Part shown: positions 53,320 through 61,629 of the stretch, in pieces
Layout: every line of letters begins with the position of its first letter
Position numbering within the stretch: the stretch's first letter is position 1
DNA from: Solobacterium sp.
Lineage (GTDB): Bacteria; Bacillota_I; Bacilli_A; Erysipelotrichales; Erysipelotrichaceae
Assembly: GCA_024693325.1 (NCBI GenBank)
Contig: JAILLA010000005.1
Location: forward strand, 48,116-112,115
Direction of reading: 5' to 3'
DNA: 64,000 nt
Program-made: the position numbers and the translations under genes
The notes under the pieces: generated by a model
Database searches by the model: none
The model's input: the letters and a program-made list of their open reading frames with translations, nothing else
Told to the model about the DNA's origin: nothing

Positions 53320-54123
53320 CTAGACAATAACAGAATTTGAGATGGATGTTTCCCTGTATTTAACAGGGGACATCCATTTTGTTTTTGCCTGTATCCGATC
53401 ATTGTTGTAATAGGCAATATACTCATCTACTGCCTGGCCGAACTGTTCGAATGTTTGGTATTGCGATTCATATCCATAAAACATCTCGTTCTTCATTCTC
53501 CCGAAAAATGTTTCCATGATACAGTTGTCGATGCAATTGCCTTTTCTGGACATGGACTGGATGATGCCCTTATCCTGCAGCACCTGATGATAATGCATCA
53601 TCTGATACTGCCACCCCTGATCGGAATGGAAGATCAGGCCTTTCACGTTCGGATGAGTCTTGAAGGCTTTATCCAGCATATTGGTGATCTGTTCATAGTT
53701 CGGATGAAGGGAGAGATCATAAGAGATGATCTCGTTGGTATACATATCGAGGATCGGCGACAGATAACACTTGCCAAACGGAAGATTGAACTGCGTGACA
53801 TCGGTCGTCCATTTCTCGTTTGGTGCTGATGCCGTAAAATCCCGGTTGATTACGTTATCCGCAATCTTTCCGACCTCTCCTTTATAGGAATGATATTTCT
53901 GCTTTGGCCTTTTCCCCTTAAGATCGTACTTCCTCATCAATCGCTGCACTTTCTTGTGATTGACGTTAAAGCCGCGGTTGACTAATTCATGACAGACTCT
54001 TCTGACACCGTATCGGCCTTTGTGCTCTTCGAAGATATTCCGGATCTCGTCAATGATCTCCTGATTCTTGATCGCATCTATGTCCGGCTTACTCTGCTCA
54101 TAGTAGTAAGTGGATTTTGGCAA
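53320..54123 (-). CDS. IS3-family transposase OrfB (catalytic part)
   Basis: This 267-residue part contains the HTH_21 region (EEHKGRYGVRRVCHELV) and the rve integrase core. The DDE triad is Asp in WTTDVTQF, Asp in IFHSDQGWQY and Glu in IMETFFGRMKNE. The ATG at 54123 is probably not the true start. The frame is open further upstream (KEGYRLTDLLKISGLPKSTYYY), overlapping the end of orfA, so OrfB is most likely made as an OrfAB fusion by frameshifting. Confidence 0.92.
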   Translation of the reverse strand: MPKSTYYYEQSKPDIDAIKNQEIIDEIRNIFEEHKGRYGVRRVCHELVNRGFNVNHKKVQRLMRKYDLKGKRPKQKYHSYKGEVGKIADNVINRDFTASAPNEKWTTDVTQFNLPFGKCYLSPILDMYTNEIISYDLSLHPNYEQITNMLDKAFKTHPNVKGLIFHSDQGWQYQMMHYHQVLQDKGIIQSMSRKGNCIDNCIMETFFGRMKNEMFYGYESQYQTFEQFGQAVDEYIAYYNNDRIQAKTKWMSPVKYRETSISNSVIV

Positions 54124-54146
54124 CCCTGATATTTTAAGCAGATCAG

Positions 54147-54716
54147 TTAATCGGTATCCTTCTTTCCGGAGTCCTCTGACGATTCCTGCTTTTTCGCCTT
54201 GACTGATGACTCCGCCTGTTTCTGTACAATCAAGGCTCTCAATTTTTTTAAATATTCATTTTCTGCTCGCAGATACTCATTCTGTCTTCGAAGCAGTATC
54301 AGTTCTTCTCTTTCGCTTGCGGTCAGTTCTTTTGGTTTCTTCTCTTTACTCATGATCGGATCCTTCGGCTTTCTGCCTTTTCTCAATTGTAATCCGTCAT
54401 AGCCATATAATTTATATTTTCTGACCCATTGTGATAATTGCCCGTCACTAATCCCTGCTTCTATGGCAACTGAAAAGATTGAATTTCCTGCCAACACTTT
54501 AGAGACCAGTTCAAATCGTTCTTCAACAGACCAGTCCTTATTTGTTAGTTTGTGTTTGAGTCCATCAAGTCCGTGCAGATCATAGATTCTGGACCATAAT
54601 AAAATTCTATTGTGGAATACTTTCTCACTGGCTCCAGACCATTCTGGCTTCTTTGTCCACTTTCCTTGTTTGTAATCTTCCACACATTTCAGTTTGAATT
54701 TCCAGTCATATTTCAT
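54147..54716 (-). CDS. IS3-family transposase OrfA
   Basis: This 189-residue DNA-binding subunit has two helix-turn-helix regions (about 30-75 and 75-115; GISDGQLSQWVRKYKLYGYDGL) and a basic segment. A leucine-zipper-like coiled coil follows (about 130-165, REELILLRRQNEYLRAENEYLKKL), used for dimerisation with OrfAB. It ends 24 bases before the first ATG of orfB, but the frames overlap. The first ATG lies at 54716, about 50 bases inside the right IR. Confidence 0.9.
   Translation of the reverse strand: MKYDWKFKLKCVEDYKQGKWTKKPEWSGASEKVFHNRILLWSRIYDLHGLDGLKHKLTNKDWSVEERFELVSKVLAGNSIFSVAIEAGISDGQLSQWVRKYKLYGYDGLQLRKGRKPKDPIMSKEKKPKELTASEREELILLRRQNEYLRAENEYLKKLRALIVQKQAESSVKAKKQESSEDSGKKDTD
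54189..54195 (-). other. Probable -1 ribosomal frameshift site (G_AAA_AAG) in the IS3 element
   Basis: In the OrfA frame, codons GCG AAA AAG CAG occur at the point where the OrfB frame is already open. Slipping back one base gives GCA GGA ATC and leads without a stop into GLRKEGYRLTDLLKISGL and OrfB. This is the standard IS3 strategy for making OrfAB. Confidence 0.65.
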
Positions 54717-54825
54717 ACAAAAATACCCCCTTACTGGTTTGTCCAGCTTTGGGGGTACATATCATAACACATGCTGTTTAGTCCATCTCTTTCAATTTAC
54801 AGTCAGTCTGCCTTATTGCAGAATA

Positions 54826-56037
54826 TCAATCGATTTCGGGAAAGTATACGCGGTTGTCACTGCCTGCCGGACCGTTCACAAGGGAGTTGACGATGTTGCT
54901 GGCAGAAGACAGTTCCAGGATCTCTCCGGTGTGCATCCGCACCCAGATCCCGCCCGATCTTTTTCCGCTGTACGGGATATAGGGACGCTGGTCCACTTCA
55001 TCCTTCAGGAAATAGTATTTCAGGTCATATCCTGCAGCCTTCAGCTTTGCCCGGATCACCTTGTTGCCCTTCGGCGTATTTTCACAATACTGGAAGAGAC
55101 GCCGGTTCGTCAGGCGGAGCGCCAGATCCCTGACGACAGGATCGTCCGCTTTTGTCAGCATCGCGAATCCATAGCCGCAGGCATATTCATCCAGTGCAAA
55201 ATACTGCTCCAGAGTGAGCTTCTTTTTCTGTACCAGAGGCCTGAATTCGGGAAGCGTTTCCGGCCACTGTCCCATTTTATCCAGATCCCTCAGCCTGATG
55301 AACAGCTCCCACAGCATCAGTTCATAGCACCGTGCTGTCGGATGATAGTACACCTGCCAGTACATGTGGTATCTGGACATGATGTAGTTTTCCACGGCAT
55401 AGGTGCCGCTTTCCTTGACCACGATCCGCCCGTCGCTGACCCTCAGGATCCTGAGGATACGCTCAATATCAAACGCGCCGTATGTCGTGCCTGTAAAGTA
55501 GGCGTCTCTCAGCAGATAATCCATGCGGTCCGCGTCAAGCTGAGATGATACGAGCTGCGGCAGGATCGGGTTTTTCGACTTGTGGCGGATCACGTCAGCC
55601 ACTTCTTTTGCCAGGCCTTCCGCGGTGTTTTCCAGGATCCCCCGGATCTCGGGGTCTTCCTCTATGATGCGGCATGTATATTCTTCATGGGATGTGCCCG
55701 AGACCTTCTCAAATGCATGTGAATACGGGCCGTGACCGATATCATGCATCAGTCCTGCCAGCATTGCCGTGAGCTTCTCCCGTTCTGTCAGGGCATTCGA
55801 AATGTCCGGCACCTCAGTTACCATTCTCCTGACGATCTCATAGACGCCCAGGGAATGGCCGAATCTGGTGTGGTCTGCGGTATGGTAGACCATGTATGCG
55901 CCGCCAAGCTGCCTGATCCTGCGGAGTCTCTGAAACCAGGCAGAGTTGATGCACTGCCATACTGCCTCATAATCTACATGGATATATCCATGCACAGGGT
56001 CACGGAGCACCTTGACTTCATCGGTTTTCCGGAACAT
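54826..56037 (-). CDS. HD-domain phosphohydrolase (YwfO-like)
   Basis: This 403-residue protein resembles YwfO-type dNTP triphosphohydrolases related to dGTPase. The metal-binding His and HD pair are visible in TRFGHSLGVYEIV and MHDIGHGPYSHAFE, with DRMDYLLRDA following. Such enzymes are implicated in nucleotide pool control. Its ATG lies 3 bases after the ispF stop. The IS3 element inserted about 60 bases past its stop codon, so the gene itself is intact. Confidence 0.88.
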   Translation of the reverse strand: MFRKTDEVKVLRDPVHGYIHVDYEAVWQCINSAWFQRLRRIRQLGGAYMVYHTADHTRFGHSLGVYEIVRRMVTEVPDISNALTEREKLTAMLAGLMHDIGHGPYSHAFEKVSGTSHEEYTCRIIEEDPEIRGILENTAEGLAKEVADVIRHKSKNPILPQLVSSQLDADRMDYLLRDAYFTGTTYGAFDIERILRILRVSDGRIVVKESGTYAVENYIMSRYHMYWQVYYHPTARCYELMLWELFIRLRDLDKMGQWPETLPEFRPLVQKKKLTLEQYFALDEYACGYGFAMLTKADDPVVRDLALRLTNRRLFQYCENTPKGNKVIRAKLKAAGYDLKYYFLKDEVDQRPYIPYSGKRSGGIWVRMHTGEILELSSASNIVNSLVNGPAGSDNRVYFPEID

Positions 56038-56040
56038 CGC

Positions 56041-56514
56041 TCAGTCCTCTTCCAGAAGCACGACAGCCTGTGCCATGACGCCTTCCATCCGTCCGACAAA
56101 GCCCATGCCTTCTCCTCTTGTTGCTTTTACGGAAATACGGGAAATATCACACCCGAGGGCATCCGCGAAGTTTTGGCGCATTGCCTGGATATGCGGAGCC
56201 ATCTTCGGTTTCTCGATCAGTACCAGACTGTCAACATTGCCGATATGATAGCCTCTTTCCCTCATCATATCCGCAACTGCTTTCAGGATGATCTGGGAAT
56301 TCACACCCTTCCATTTGGGGTCTGTATCGGGGAACCAGTGTCCCAGATCGCCCAAAGCAAGAGCACCGAGGATCGCCTCTGCCACAGCATGTGTCAGCGC
56401 ATCGGCGTCACTGTGTCCCAGCAGACCTTTTTCAAACGGGATCTCGACCCCGCCGAGTATCAGTTTTCGTCCTTCCGCAAGACGATGAATATCAGTTGAT
56501 TGTCCGATTCTCAT
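56041..56514 (-). CDS. ispF: 2-C-methyl-D-erythritol 2,4-cyclodiphosphate synthase
   Basis: IspF is the fifth enzyme of the MEP isoprenoid pathway. The 157-residue protein starts MRIGQSTDIHRLAEGRKLILGGVEIP, with the zinc-binding Asp and His in DIH. Further landmarks are LLGHSDADALTHAVAEAILGAL, IDSLV-type NVDSLVLIEKPKM and the C-terminal ATRGEGMGFVGRMEG. I start it at 56514, where AGGTGA precedes the ATG. No other MEP gene is nearby. Confidence 0.97.
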   Translation of the reverse strand: MRIGQSTDIHRLAEGRKLILGGVEIPFEKGLLGHSDADALTHAVAEAILGALALGDLGHWFPDTDPKWKGVNSQIILKAVADMMRERGYHIGNVDSLVLIEKPKMAPHIQAMRQNFADALGCDISRISVKATRGEGMGFVGRMEGVMAQAVVLLEED

Positions 56515-56538
56515 ATCAGTCACCTGCCTATATCAGAA

Positions 56539-57897
56539 TTATACAGTACGGGGCTTATAATGTGCCTGCTCTTTCTGGAGCCATCTGCTGTGGAAATAGT
56601 AAAATCCGGTAAACAGCGCAGCCAGGACCCAGGTAAAACTGTAGCAGTATCCGACCAGACTGATCTCATGCCATTTGGGCATCGTGAATGCCAGGAAGAT
56701 CTGTCTCAGGACAACAAATGAAATGATCGATGTCATCATCGGCACGCTGCTGTGCCCGCTCGCACGCAGGGCGGAAGAGAAGATCTGGTGGAAACAAAGG
56801 AAGACATAGAACGGACACATGATCCGGATCAGTCCTGCGCCGGCTTCGATCACTTCGGGATCGGATGAGAACATGCGGATACATACAGGCGCATTGGTGT
56901 ATATGATCACGCCCATGACCGCGACTGCGGTGATCGACATTGCCAAAGCAGCCCGCACGCCCTTTCTGACACGTTCAAATTCACCGGCACCGAGATTCTG
57001 TCCGCAGAATGTCGTAGCTGCCAGCGCGAAGCTGTTGACCGGCAGACCGATGAAGTTATCGAATTTGTTGGCACTTGAGAATCCTGCTATGGATGCGGAA
57101 CCGAAGGAATTGATATAGCCCATGACGATGACATTTGAAACAGACACGACGACACCCTGTACGCCTGCCGGAACACCGATCCTGACGATCTCCTTCAGGA
57201 TCGCAAAGTTCAGTCTCAGCTGGCTGAGTCTCAGTTTGTACTCGGCTTCTGTCCGCATCAGGACGGTAATGACAAGTACCATCGAAACACCCTGGCATAT
57301 GATCGTAGCCAGCGCAGCCCCGACAACACCGATCCCGATCACCCTGACGAACAGAATATCCAGCAGGACATTCAGTATGGATGACGCGATCAGGAAATAG
57401 AGCGGATGCCGGGAATCACCGACAGCCTGCAGGATACCCGTTGAGCTGTTGTATACCGTAACGAAAATATTGCCCAGGAAATATACCCTCAGATAGGCCG
57501 CTGCCTGTGCAAATACATCTGCCGGTGTACCGATCATATTCAGGAATACCGGCGTCATCGTCACGCCCAGCACACTGAGAAAGAGTCCGAATATCATGGC
57601 AAACAGGATAAAGGAATGGATCGCTTCACTCATTTTCCTGTGATGACCTGCGCCGTAATATCTGGATACGACAACACCTGCACCGGTTGCCAGTCCCTGG
57701 AAGAACGCGATCAGCAGATTGATGACCGGAGAACTGGCGCCGACTGCAGCCAGTGCTTCTTTTCCGACATAATTGCCGACGATAATGGAGTCGATTGTGT
57801 TGTACATCAGCTGGAAGAAATTACCCAGCAGGAGCGGTATGGCGAATATCAGGATCCGCTTGTAAATATTGCCGCTCGTCATTAATCCTTTGTTCAT
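56539..57897 (-). CDS. MATE-family efflux transporter
   Basis: This 452-residue membrane protein has twelve hydrophobic segments and typical MATE landmarks: YNTIDSIIVGNYVGKEALAAVG near the N-terminus, GLATGAGVVVSRYYGAG, and FCGQNLGAGEFERVRKG in the second half. Family members export drugs or metabolites using sodium or proton gradients. The gene starts behind a region holding two GTATAC sites 10 bases apart. Substrate unknown. Confidence 0.95.
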   Translation of the reverse strand: MNKGLMTSGNIYKRILIFAIPLLLGNFFQLMYNTIDSIIVGNYVGKEALAAVGASSPVINLLIAFFQGLATGAGVVVSRYYGAGHHRKMSEAIHSFILFAMIFGLFLSVLGVTMTPVFLNMIGTPADVFAQAAAYLRVYFLGNIFVTVYNSSTGILQAVGDSRHPLYFLIASSILNVLLDILFVRVIGIGVVGAALATIICQGVSMVLVITVLMRTEAEYKLRLSQLRLNFAILKEIVRIGVPAGVQGVVVSVSNVIVMGYINSFGSASIAGFSSANKFDNFIGLPVNSFALAATTFCGQNLGAGEFERVRKGVRAALAMSITAVAVMGVIIYTNAPVCIRMFSSDPEVIEAGAGLIRIMCPFYVFLCFHQIFSSALRASGHSSVPMMTSIISFVVLRQIFLAFTMPKWHEISLVGYCYSFTWVLAALFTGFYYFHSRWLQKEQAHYKPRTV

Positions 57898-57916
57898 GTG
57901 TTTTCCTCAATGCAAA

Positions 57917-57938
57917 GTATACTAGACCAACGGTATAC
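57917..57938. promoter_or_regulatory. Twin GTATAC sites in the MATE promoter region
   Basis: GTATAC occurs at 57917-57922 and 57933-57938. Each is a palindrome and their centres are 16 bases apart. The one nearer the gene overlaps a possible -10 (TATACT on the minus strand). This could be a regulator-binding site, but it is short. Confidence 0.35.
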
Positions 57939-57953
57939 AGTTGTTAACCTGAT

Positions 57954-57984
57954 AAAAAGAATCTGATATGTTTCAATCAGATTC
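57954..57984 (-). terminator. Terminator overlapping the 3' end of the GNAT gene
   Basis: On the minus strand GAATCTGAT and ATCAGATTC pair with an 7-base loop and T5 follows. The left arm encodes the last residues and the stop codon lies in the loop. Confidence 0.8.
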
Positions 57985-58485
57985 CTGTAACAATTTCTGA
58001 AAACCGATGCGGGGAGCCCCGTCCTGCATGTATACCCTGCCGCACGGAACAAATCCTTCCTTCTGCAGTGCTTTCTGCATGGATAAATTCAGGTCGTGGG
58101 TATCGGCACGCAGATTGCGGTAACCGCCCTCCAGGGCAAGTTTTCCGGCATGCCGGAAAAACATACCGGCATAACCGTGTCCGCGTGTAGAAACAAGCAC
58201 AGCGATCCTGTGAATGACTGCATAGTCCTCATCGTTCAGCCATGCCCCGTTTTCAATATATGTATAGTTCGGATCACGCTCCAGCCTGATACAGCAGGTA
58301 CCGACGATCTGTCCGTTTTCTTCCATCACCCATGATGCGTCGTCTTTGATATCCTGACGGATGGAGTCCGCGTTGGGATAACCGTTCTGCCACTGCGGAA
58401 TGCCCCTGGCTTTCAGGTCAGCCCTGGCATTCTCGATCACTTCCATGACAGCCGGAATATCCTTTTCTTCTGTTCTTCTGATCAT
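57973..58485 (-). CDS. GNAT-family N-acetyltransferase
   Basis: This 170-residue protein has the GNAT fold: the N-terminal IRRTEEKDIPAVMEVIENAR, the central IVGTCCIRLE strand, and the acetyl-CoA loop as VSTRGHGYAGMFFRHA. The final LRADTHDLNLSMQKALQKEGF strand-helix is typical. The acceptor is unknown. Its stop codon lies inside a terminator hairpin. It follows the c-di-AMP receptor gene by 5 bases, so co-transcription is likely. Confidence 0.93.
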   Translation of the reverse strand: MIRRTEEKDIPAVMEVIENARADLKARGIPQWQNGYPNADSIRQDIKDDASWVMEENGQIVGTCCIRLERDPNYTYIENGAWLNDEDYAVIHRIAVLVSTRGHGYAGMFFRHAGKLALEGGYRNLRADTHDLNLSMQKALQKEGFVPCGRVYMQDGAPRIGFQKLLQESD

Positions 58486-58490
58486 GCGTC

Positions 58491-58814
58491 TTAAAGCTTG
58501 ATGAACTGTTCAACGTCCAGAACAAATACCGTTGCACCGCCGACCTGTACTTCGACAGGGAATGACGCGTATCTGCCGATGTCATAGCTTGCGGAAGACG
58601 GAACGATCTCTGTGCGGCGTTTGGATTCCTTGCCGATCAGTTCAATGCAGTAATCGACCTTCTCGTCTTCTGTACCTGCAATGATCGTTGTGTTGCCTGC
58701 TCTGAGAAAACCGCCTGTTGTGGCCAGACGTGTTACGGAATAGCCGTTCTTTGTCAAAGCGGAGGAGACGTTTGATGCATCGTCATTCGACACGATCGCC
58801 AGTATCAATTTCAT
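58491..58814 (-). CDS. Cyclic-di-AMP receptor (PstA/DarA-type, DUF970)
   Basis: This 107-residue PII-like protein begins MKLILAIVSNDDASNVSSALT and contains TRLATTGGFLRAGNTTIIAG and the PVEVQVGGATVFVLDVEQF C-terminus. These are the landmarks of the PstA/DarA c-di-AMP receptor family, which forms trimers. It pairs functionally with GdpP (29709-31685), which degrades the same signal. It is followed 5 bases later by the GNAT gene and preceded by ychF. Confidence 0.94.
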   Translation of the reverse strand: MKLILAIVSNDDASNVSSALTKNGYSVTRLATTGGFLRAGNTTIIAGTEDEKVDYCIELIGKESKRRTEIVPSSASYDIGRYASFPVEVQVGGATVFVLDVEQFIKL

Positions 58815-58895
58815 ATTACTCTTACCTCTCAGTTGCTTTTTTATATTCTAGCATGTATATCTGCAGGGTTGTTGAAATACACCTGCATCACATCT

Positions 58896-59996
58896 TTATA
58901 CATTAAAGCGGAAGAATACGACATCCCCGTCTTTCATCGGATATTCTTTTCCTTCCAGACGGATCTTTCCGTGTTCCTTTAAGGACGCTTCCGTTTTGTA
59001 TTCCATCAGATCGTCGTAGCTGTAGATCTCGGCACGGATAAAGCCCTTTTCAAAGTCAGTATGGATGATGCCTGCGCACTGCGGTGCCAGCATTCCTTCA
59101 CGGAATGTCCAGGCACGGCATTCCGGTTCACCGACCGTAAAGAATGTACGCAGACCAAGCAGATGATACGCTGCACGGATGATCTGGTCCAGACCGGAAC
59201 GTTCGATCCCGAGTTCATCGAGGAACTCACGTTTTTCCTCTTTGGAAAGGCCTGCCAGCTCTTCTTCCATCTTCGCGCAGATCGCGATGCATTCGCTTCC
59301 TTCGGAATCCGCAAACTTTTTCACAGCTGCGTAATACTCATTGGCCTCCGGTTCATTGATCTCTACATCACTCATGTTTGCCACATAAATGACCGGTTTG
59401 CCTGTCAGCAGTCCGTAGTTTTTCAGATATTCGCGGTCAGTATCATTCAGTTCAAGCAGACGTACCGGTGTTCCTGCGACCAGGGCATCCTTCAGCTTCA
59501 CAAGCGTTGCATACTCCTGTACGGCATCCTTTTCCTTGGTCTGTGCTTTTCTCTGTACCTTTGAGATCCTGTTTTCCACAGTATCCAGGTCCGCAATGCA
59601 AAGCTCCAGGTTGATCTCGTCAATATCGCGGATCGGATCAACGGATCCTTCCACGTGCATGATATCATCGTCCTCAAAGCACCTGACGACATGGCAGATC
59701 GCATCAGTCTGCCTGATGTGAGACAGGAACTGGTTTCCCAGACCTTCACCGCGGGAAGCACCCTTTACCAGTCCCGCAATATCCGTAAATTCAAATGTTG
59801 TGTAGATCGTACGCTTCGGATGGAACAGTTCCACGATATTGTCCATGCGATCATCCGGCACTTCGACAACGCCAACGTTCGGCGCGATCGTTGCGAACGG
59901 ATAGTTCTCTGCCAGAACCTGGCTGTTCGTGATCGCATTGAACAATGTGGATTTGCCGACATTCGGCAGACCTACGATTCCTGCTGTTAAAGCCAT
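58896..59996 (-). CDS. ychF: Redox-regulated ATPase YchF
   Basis: YchF is an Obg-family P-loop ATPase linked to ribosome and stress response. The 366-residue protein has G1 GIVGLPNVGKSTLFNAIT, the G3 segment FTDIAGLVKGASRGEGLGNQ, and a C-terminal TGS-like domain ending in KDGDVVFFRFNV. The usual NKxD of GTPases is NMSD-like (VANMSDVE), as in YchF. I start it at 59996 (MALTAGIVGL), where GGAAGG lies 7 bases upstream. Confidence 0.97.
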   Translation of the reverse strand: MALTAGIVGLPNVGKSTLFNAITNSQVLAENYPFATIAPNVGVVEVPDDRMDNIVELFHPKRTIYTTFEFTDIAGLVKGASRGEGLGNQFLSHIRQTDAICHVVRCFEDDDIMHVEGSVDPIRDIDEINLELCIADLDTVENRISKVQRKAQTKEKDAVQEYATLVKLKDALVAGTPVRLLELNDTDREYLKNYGLLTGKPVIYVANMSDVEINEPEANEYYAAVKKFADSEGSECIAICAKMEEELAGLSKEEKREFLDELGIERSGLDQIIRAAYHLLGLRTFFTVGEPECRAWTFREGMLAPQCAGIIHTDFEKGFIRAEIYSYDDLMEYKTEASLKEHGKIRLEGKEYPMKDGDVVFFRFNV

Positions 59997-60010
59997 AAAA
60001 GACCTTCCTT

Positions 60011-60214
60011 TCAATCTTCACTGACGTGTTCGATCACACGCTTCAGTTTGCGCTCAAATTCATGACGCTCGAACATGATCACTGCTCCGCATCCCTGACA
60101 TTTGATCTTTATATCAGCGCCCATCCTGATCACATTCCAGTATTTGGATTTATGGCAAGGATGTTCCTTTTTCATTTCAACTACATCACCTAATCCATAT
60201 TCAGGTACGATCAT
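60011..60214 (-). CDS. DUF951 small zinc-ribbon-like protein
   Basis: This 67-residue protein matches DUF951: GDVVEMKKEHPCHKSKYW followed by GADIKIKCQGCG. The CxxC-type knuckle plus an upstream Cys-His pair suggests a zinc-binding OB-like domain, but function is unknown. It starts inside the folD stop (ATGA overlap of 4 bases) and precedes ychF by 14 bases; DUF951-ychF adjacency is common in Bacillota. Confidence 0.9.
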   Translation of the reverse strand: MIVPEYGLGDVVEMKKEHPCHKSKYWNVIRMGADIKIKCQGCGAVIMFERHEFERKLKRVIEHVSED

Positions 60215-61065
60215 AGTTTCCTCCTGTATGCCTTCAGTGTGTTTGACAGCAGCGAACAGATCGTCATCGGACCGACACCTTTCGGGACAGGCGTGATCGC
60301 TCCGGCAATGTTCTGAGCTGCCTCAAAATCCACATCACCGCAGAGATGCCCGTCTTCCAGTCTGTTGACGCCGACATCTACGACATACGCACCTTCTTTG
60401 ATATACTCAGCTGTAAAATACTTCGGCCTGCCGATCGCCGCAACAAGAATATCGGCATTCCGGCAGATCTCTTTCAGATCCTTTGTATGTGAATGACATA
60501 CGGTCACCGTTGCGTTGGCGTTCATCAGAAGCCTTGCGACAGGTGCTCCGACAAGCTTTGAACGTCCGACAACGACTGCTGTCTTTCCGTCCGGGTCGCA
60601 GCCCATTTCCTGCAGGATCTGCATGATGCCGATCGGTGTGCACGGCACAAATCCGTCCAGTCCGGAATGGAGCAGACCGACATTGACAGGGTGCAGACCG
60701 TCCACATCCTTGTTGGGATCAACAAGCTGTATTGCGCGTGTCTCATTCAGGCCGTGTCCTTTGGGCAGCGGCAGCTGAATCAGGATTCCGTCGATCTCAG
60801 GATCTTCGTTCAGTTCGGTGATTGCCTGTTCGAGCTCATCCTGCGAAGTCTCCTCAGGCATGTGGTTCAGCTTCAAGCTGATCCCGACTGCTTCGGCAGC
60901 TTTTTTCTTTCCTCTGACATAGGAAACTGACGCAGGATTGTCGCCGACAAGTATAACACCAAGCCGCGGCGCGCGCATGCCCTTTGAAAGATAACCGGCG
61001 ATCTCCTCCTTCATTTCTTCTTTCAGTCTGCGGGATAACTCACTCCCGTAAATAACAACTGCCAT
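60211..61065 (-). CDS. folD: Methylenetetrahydrofolate dehydrogenase/cyclohydrolase
   Basis: FolD interconverts methylene-, methenyl- and formyl-tetrahydrofolate in one-carbon metabolism. The 284-residue protein has SYVRGKKKAAEAVGI with the catalytic Lys, QLPLPKGHGLNE, the PCTPIGIM segment, and the NADP-binding VVGRSKLVGAPVA. The C-terminal TPVPKGVGPMTICSLLSNT is highly conserved. It lies between dtd and DUF951, with short spacings. Works in the same cofactor area as FolC at 11207-12421. Confidence 0.97.
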   Translation of the reverse strand: MAVVIYGSELSRRLKEEMKEEIAGYLSKGMRAPRLGVILVGDNPASVSYVRGKKKAAEAVGISLKLNHMPEETSQDELEQAITELNEDPEIDGILIQLPLPKGHGLNETRAIQLVDPNKDVDGLHPVNVGLLHSGLDGFVPCTPIGIMQILQEMGCDPDGKTAVVVGRSKLVGAPVARLLMNANATVTVCHSHTKDLKEICRNADILVAAIGRPKYFTAEYIKEGAYVVDVGVNRLEDGHLCGDVDFEAAQNIAGAITPVPKGVGPMTICSLLSNTLKAYRRKL

Positions 61066-61074
61066 TCCGTCCTC

Positions 61075-61521
61075 CTATAATGTATCGCTGTCCAGCATGA
61101 TCGTTACAGGTCCGTCATTCAGCAGACGGACTTTCATTTCTGCGCCGAAGATCCCTTCTTCTACCCGGAAGCCCTGAGATCTGATGTATTCATTGAAATA
61201 CAGATACATCTTTTTTGCGTGTTCCGGTTTGCCTGCCTTATCAAAGCTCGGCCTGTTTCCCTTTTTGCAGTCAGCATACAGTGTGAACTGCGAGATGGAT
61301 AATATCGCACCGTCTGCCTGTGCAAGCGACAGATTCATCTTGCCTGCCGCATCTTCAAATATTCTCAGCTTCATGATCTTGTCTGCCATCTTTCTGACAT
61401 CCGCTTCAGTGTCTTCGTCCCTGATGCCCACAAGGATCATGAATCCGGTTCCGATCGCACCATGTACGTTTCCATCGATCGTAACAGATGCTTCGCTTAC
61501 TCTTTGTATGACTGTTTTCAT
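61075..61521 (-). CDS. dtd: D-aminoacyl-tRNA deacylase
   Basis: Dtd removes D-amino acids (and glycine mischarged on tRNA-Ala) from tRNA. The 148-residue protein has MKTVIQRVSEASVTIDG at its start, the SISQFTLYADCKKGNRPSF active-site segment, and NDGPVTIMLDS at the end (the GxP motif region). I start it at 61521; a GTG two codons earlier is possible. folD starts 10 bases later on the same strand. Confidence 0.95.
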   Translation of the reverse strand: MKTVIQRVSEASVTIDGNVHGAIGTGFMILVGIRDEDTEADVRKMADKIMKLRIFEDAAGKMNLSLAQADGAILSISQFTLYADCKKGNRPSFDKAGKPEHAKKMYLYFNEYIRSQGFRVEEGIFGAEMKVRLLNDGPVTIMLDSDTL

Positions 61522-61629
61522 ACCCACAAGTATACCGAAAAATGCATGTAAGCGGTATGATTATGGGAATTTTGTATGAAATTATTATTTTGCTTGCTTT
61601 TTCTTTCCGGGAACACTAAAATCCCGATT

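Larger units (their letters stand above)
53285..54764 (-). mobile_element. Complete IS3-family insertion sequence
   Basis: The element is 1480 bases long with 25-base imperfect terminal inverted repeats (21 of 25 identical), starting TGATATGTACCC and ending GGGTACATATCA. The outer 12 bases match perfectly. A 3-bp TAA is present on both sides (53282-53284 and 54765-54767), fitting a target duplication. It carries orfA and orfB with a probable -1 frameshift. Nothing is visibly broken, so it may be active. Confidence 0.92.
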
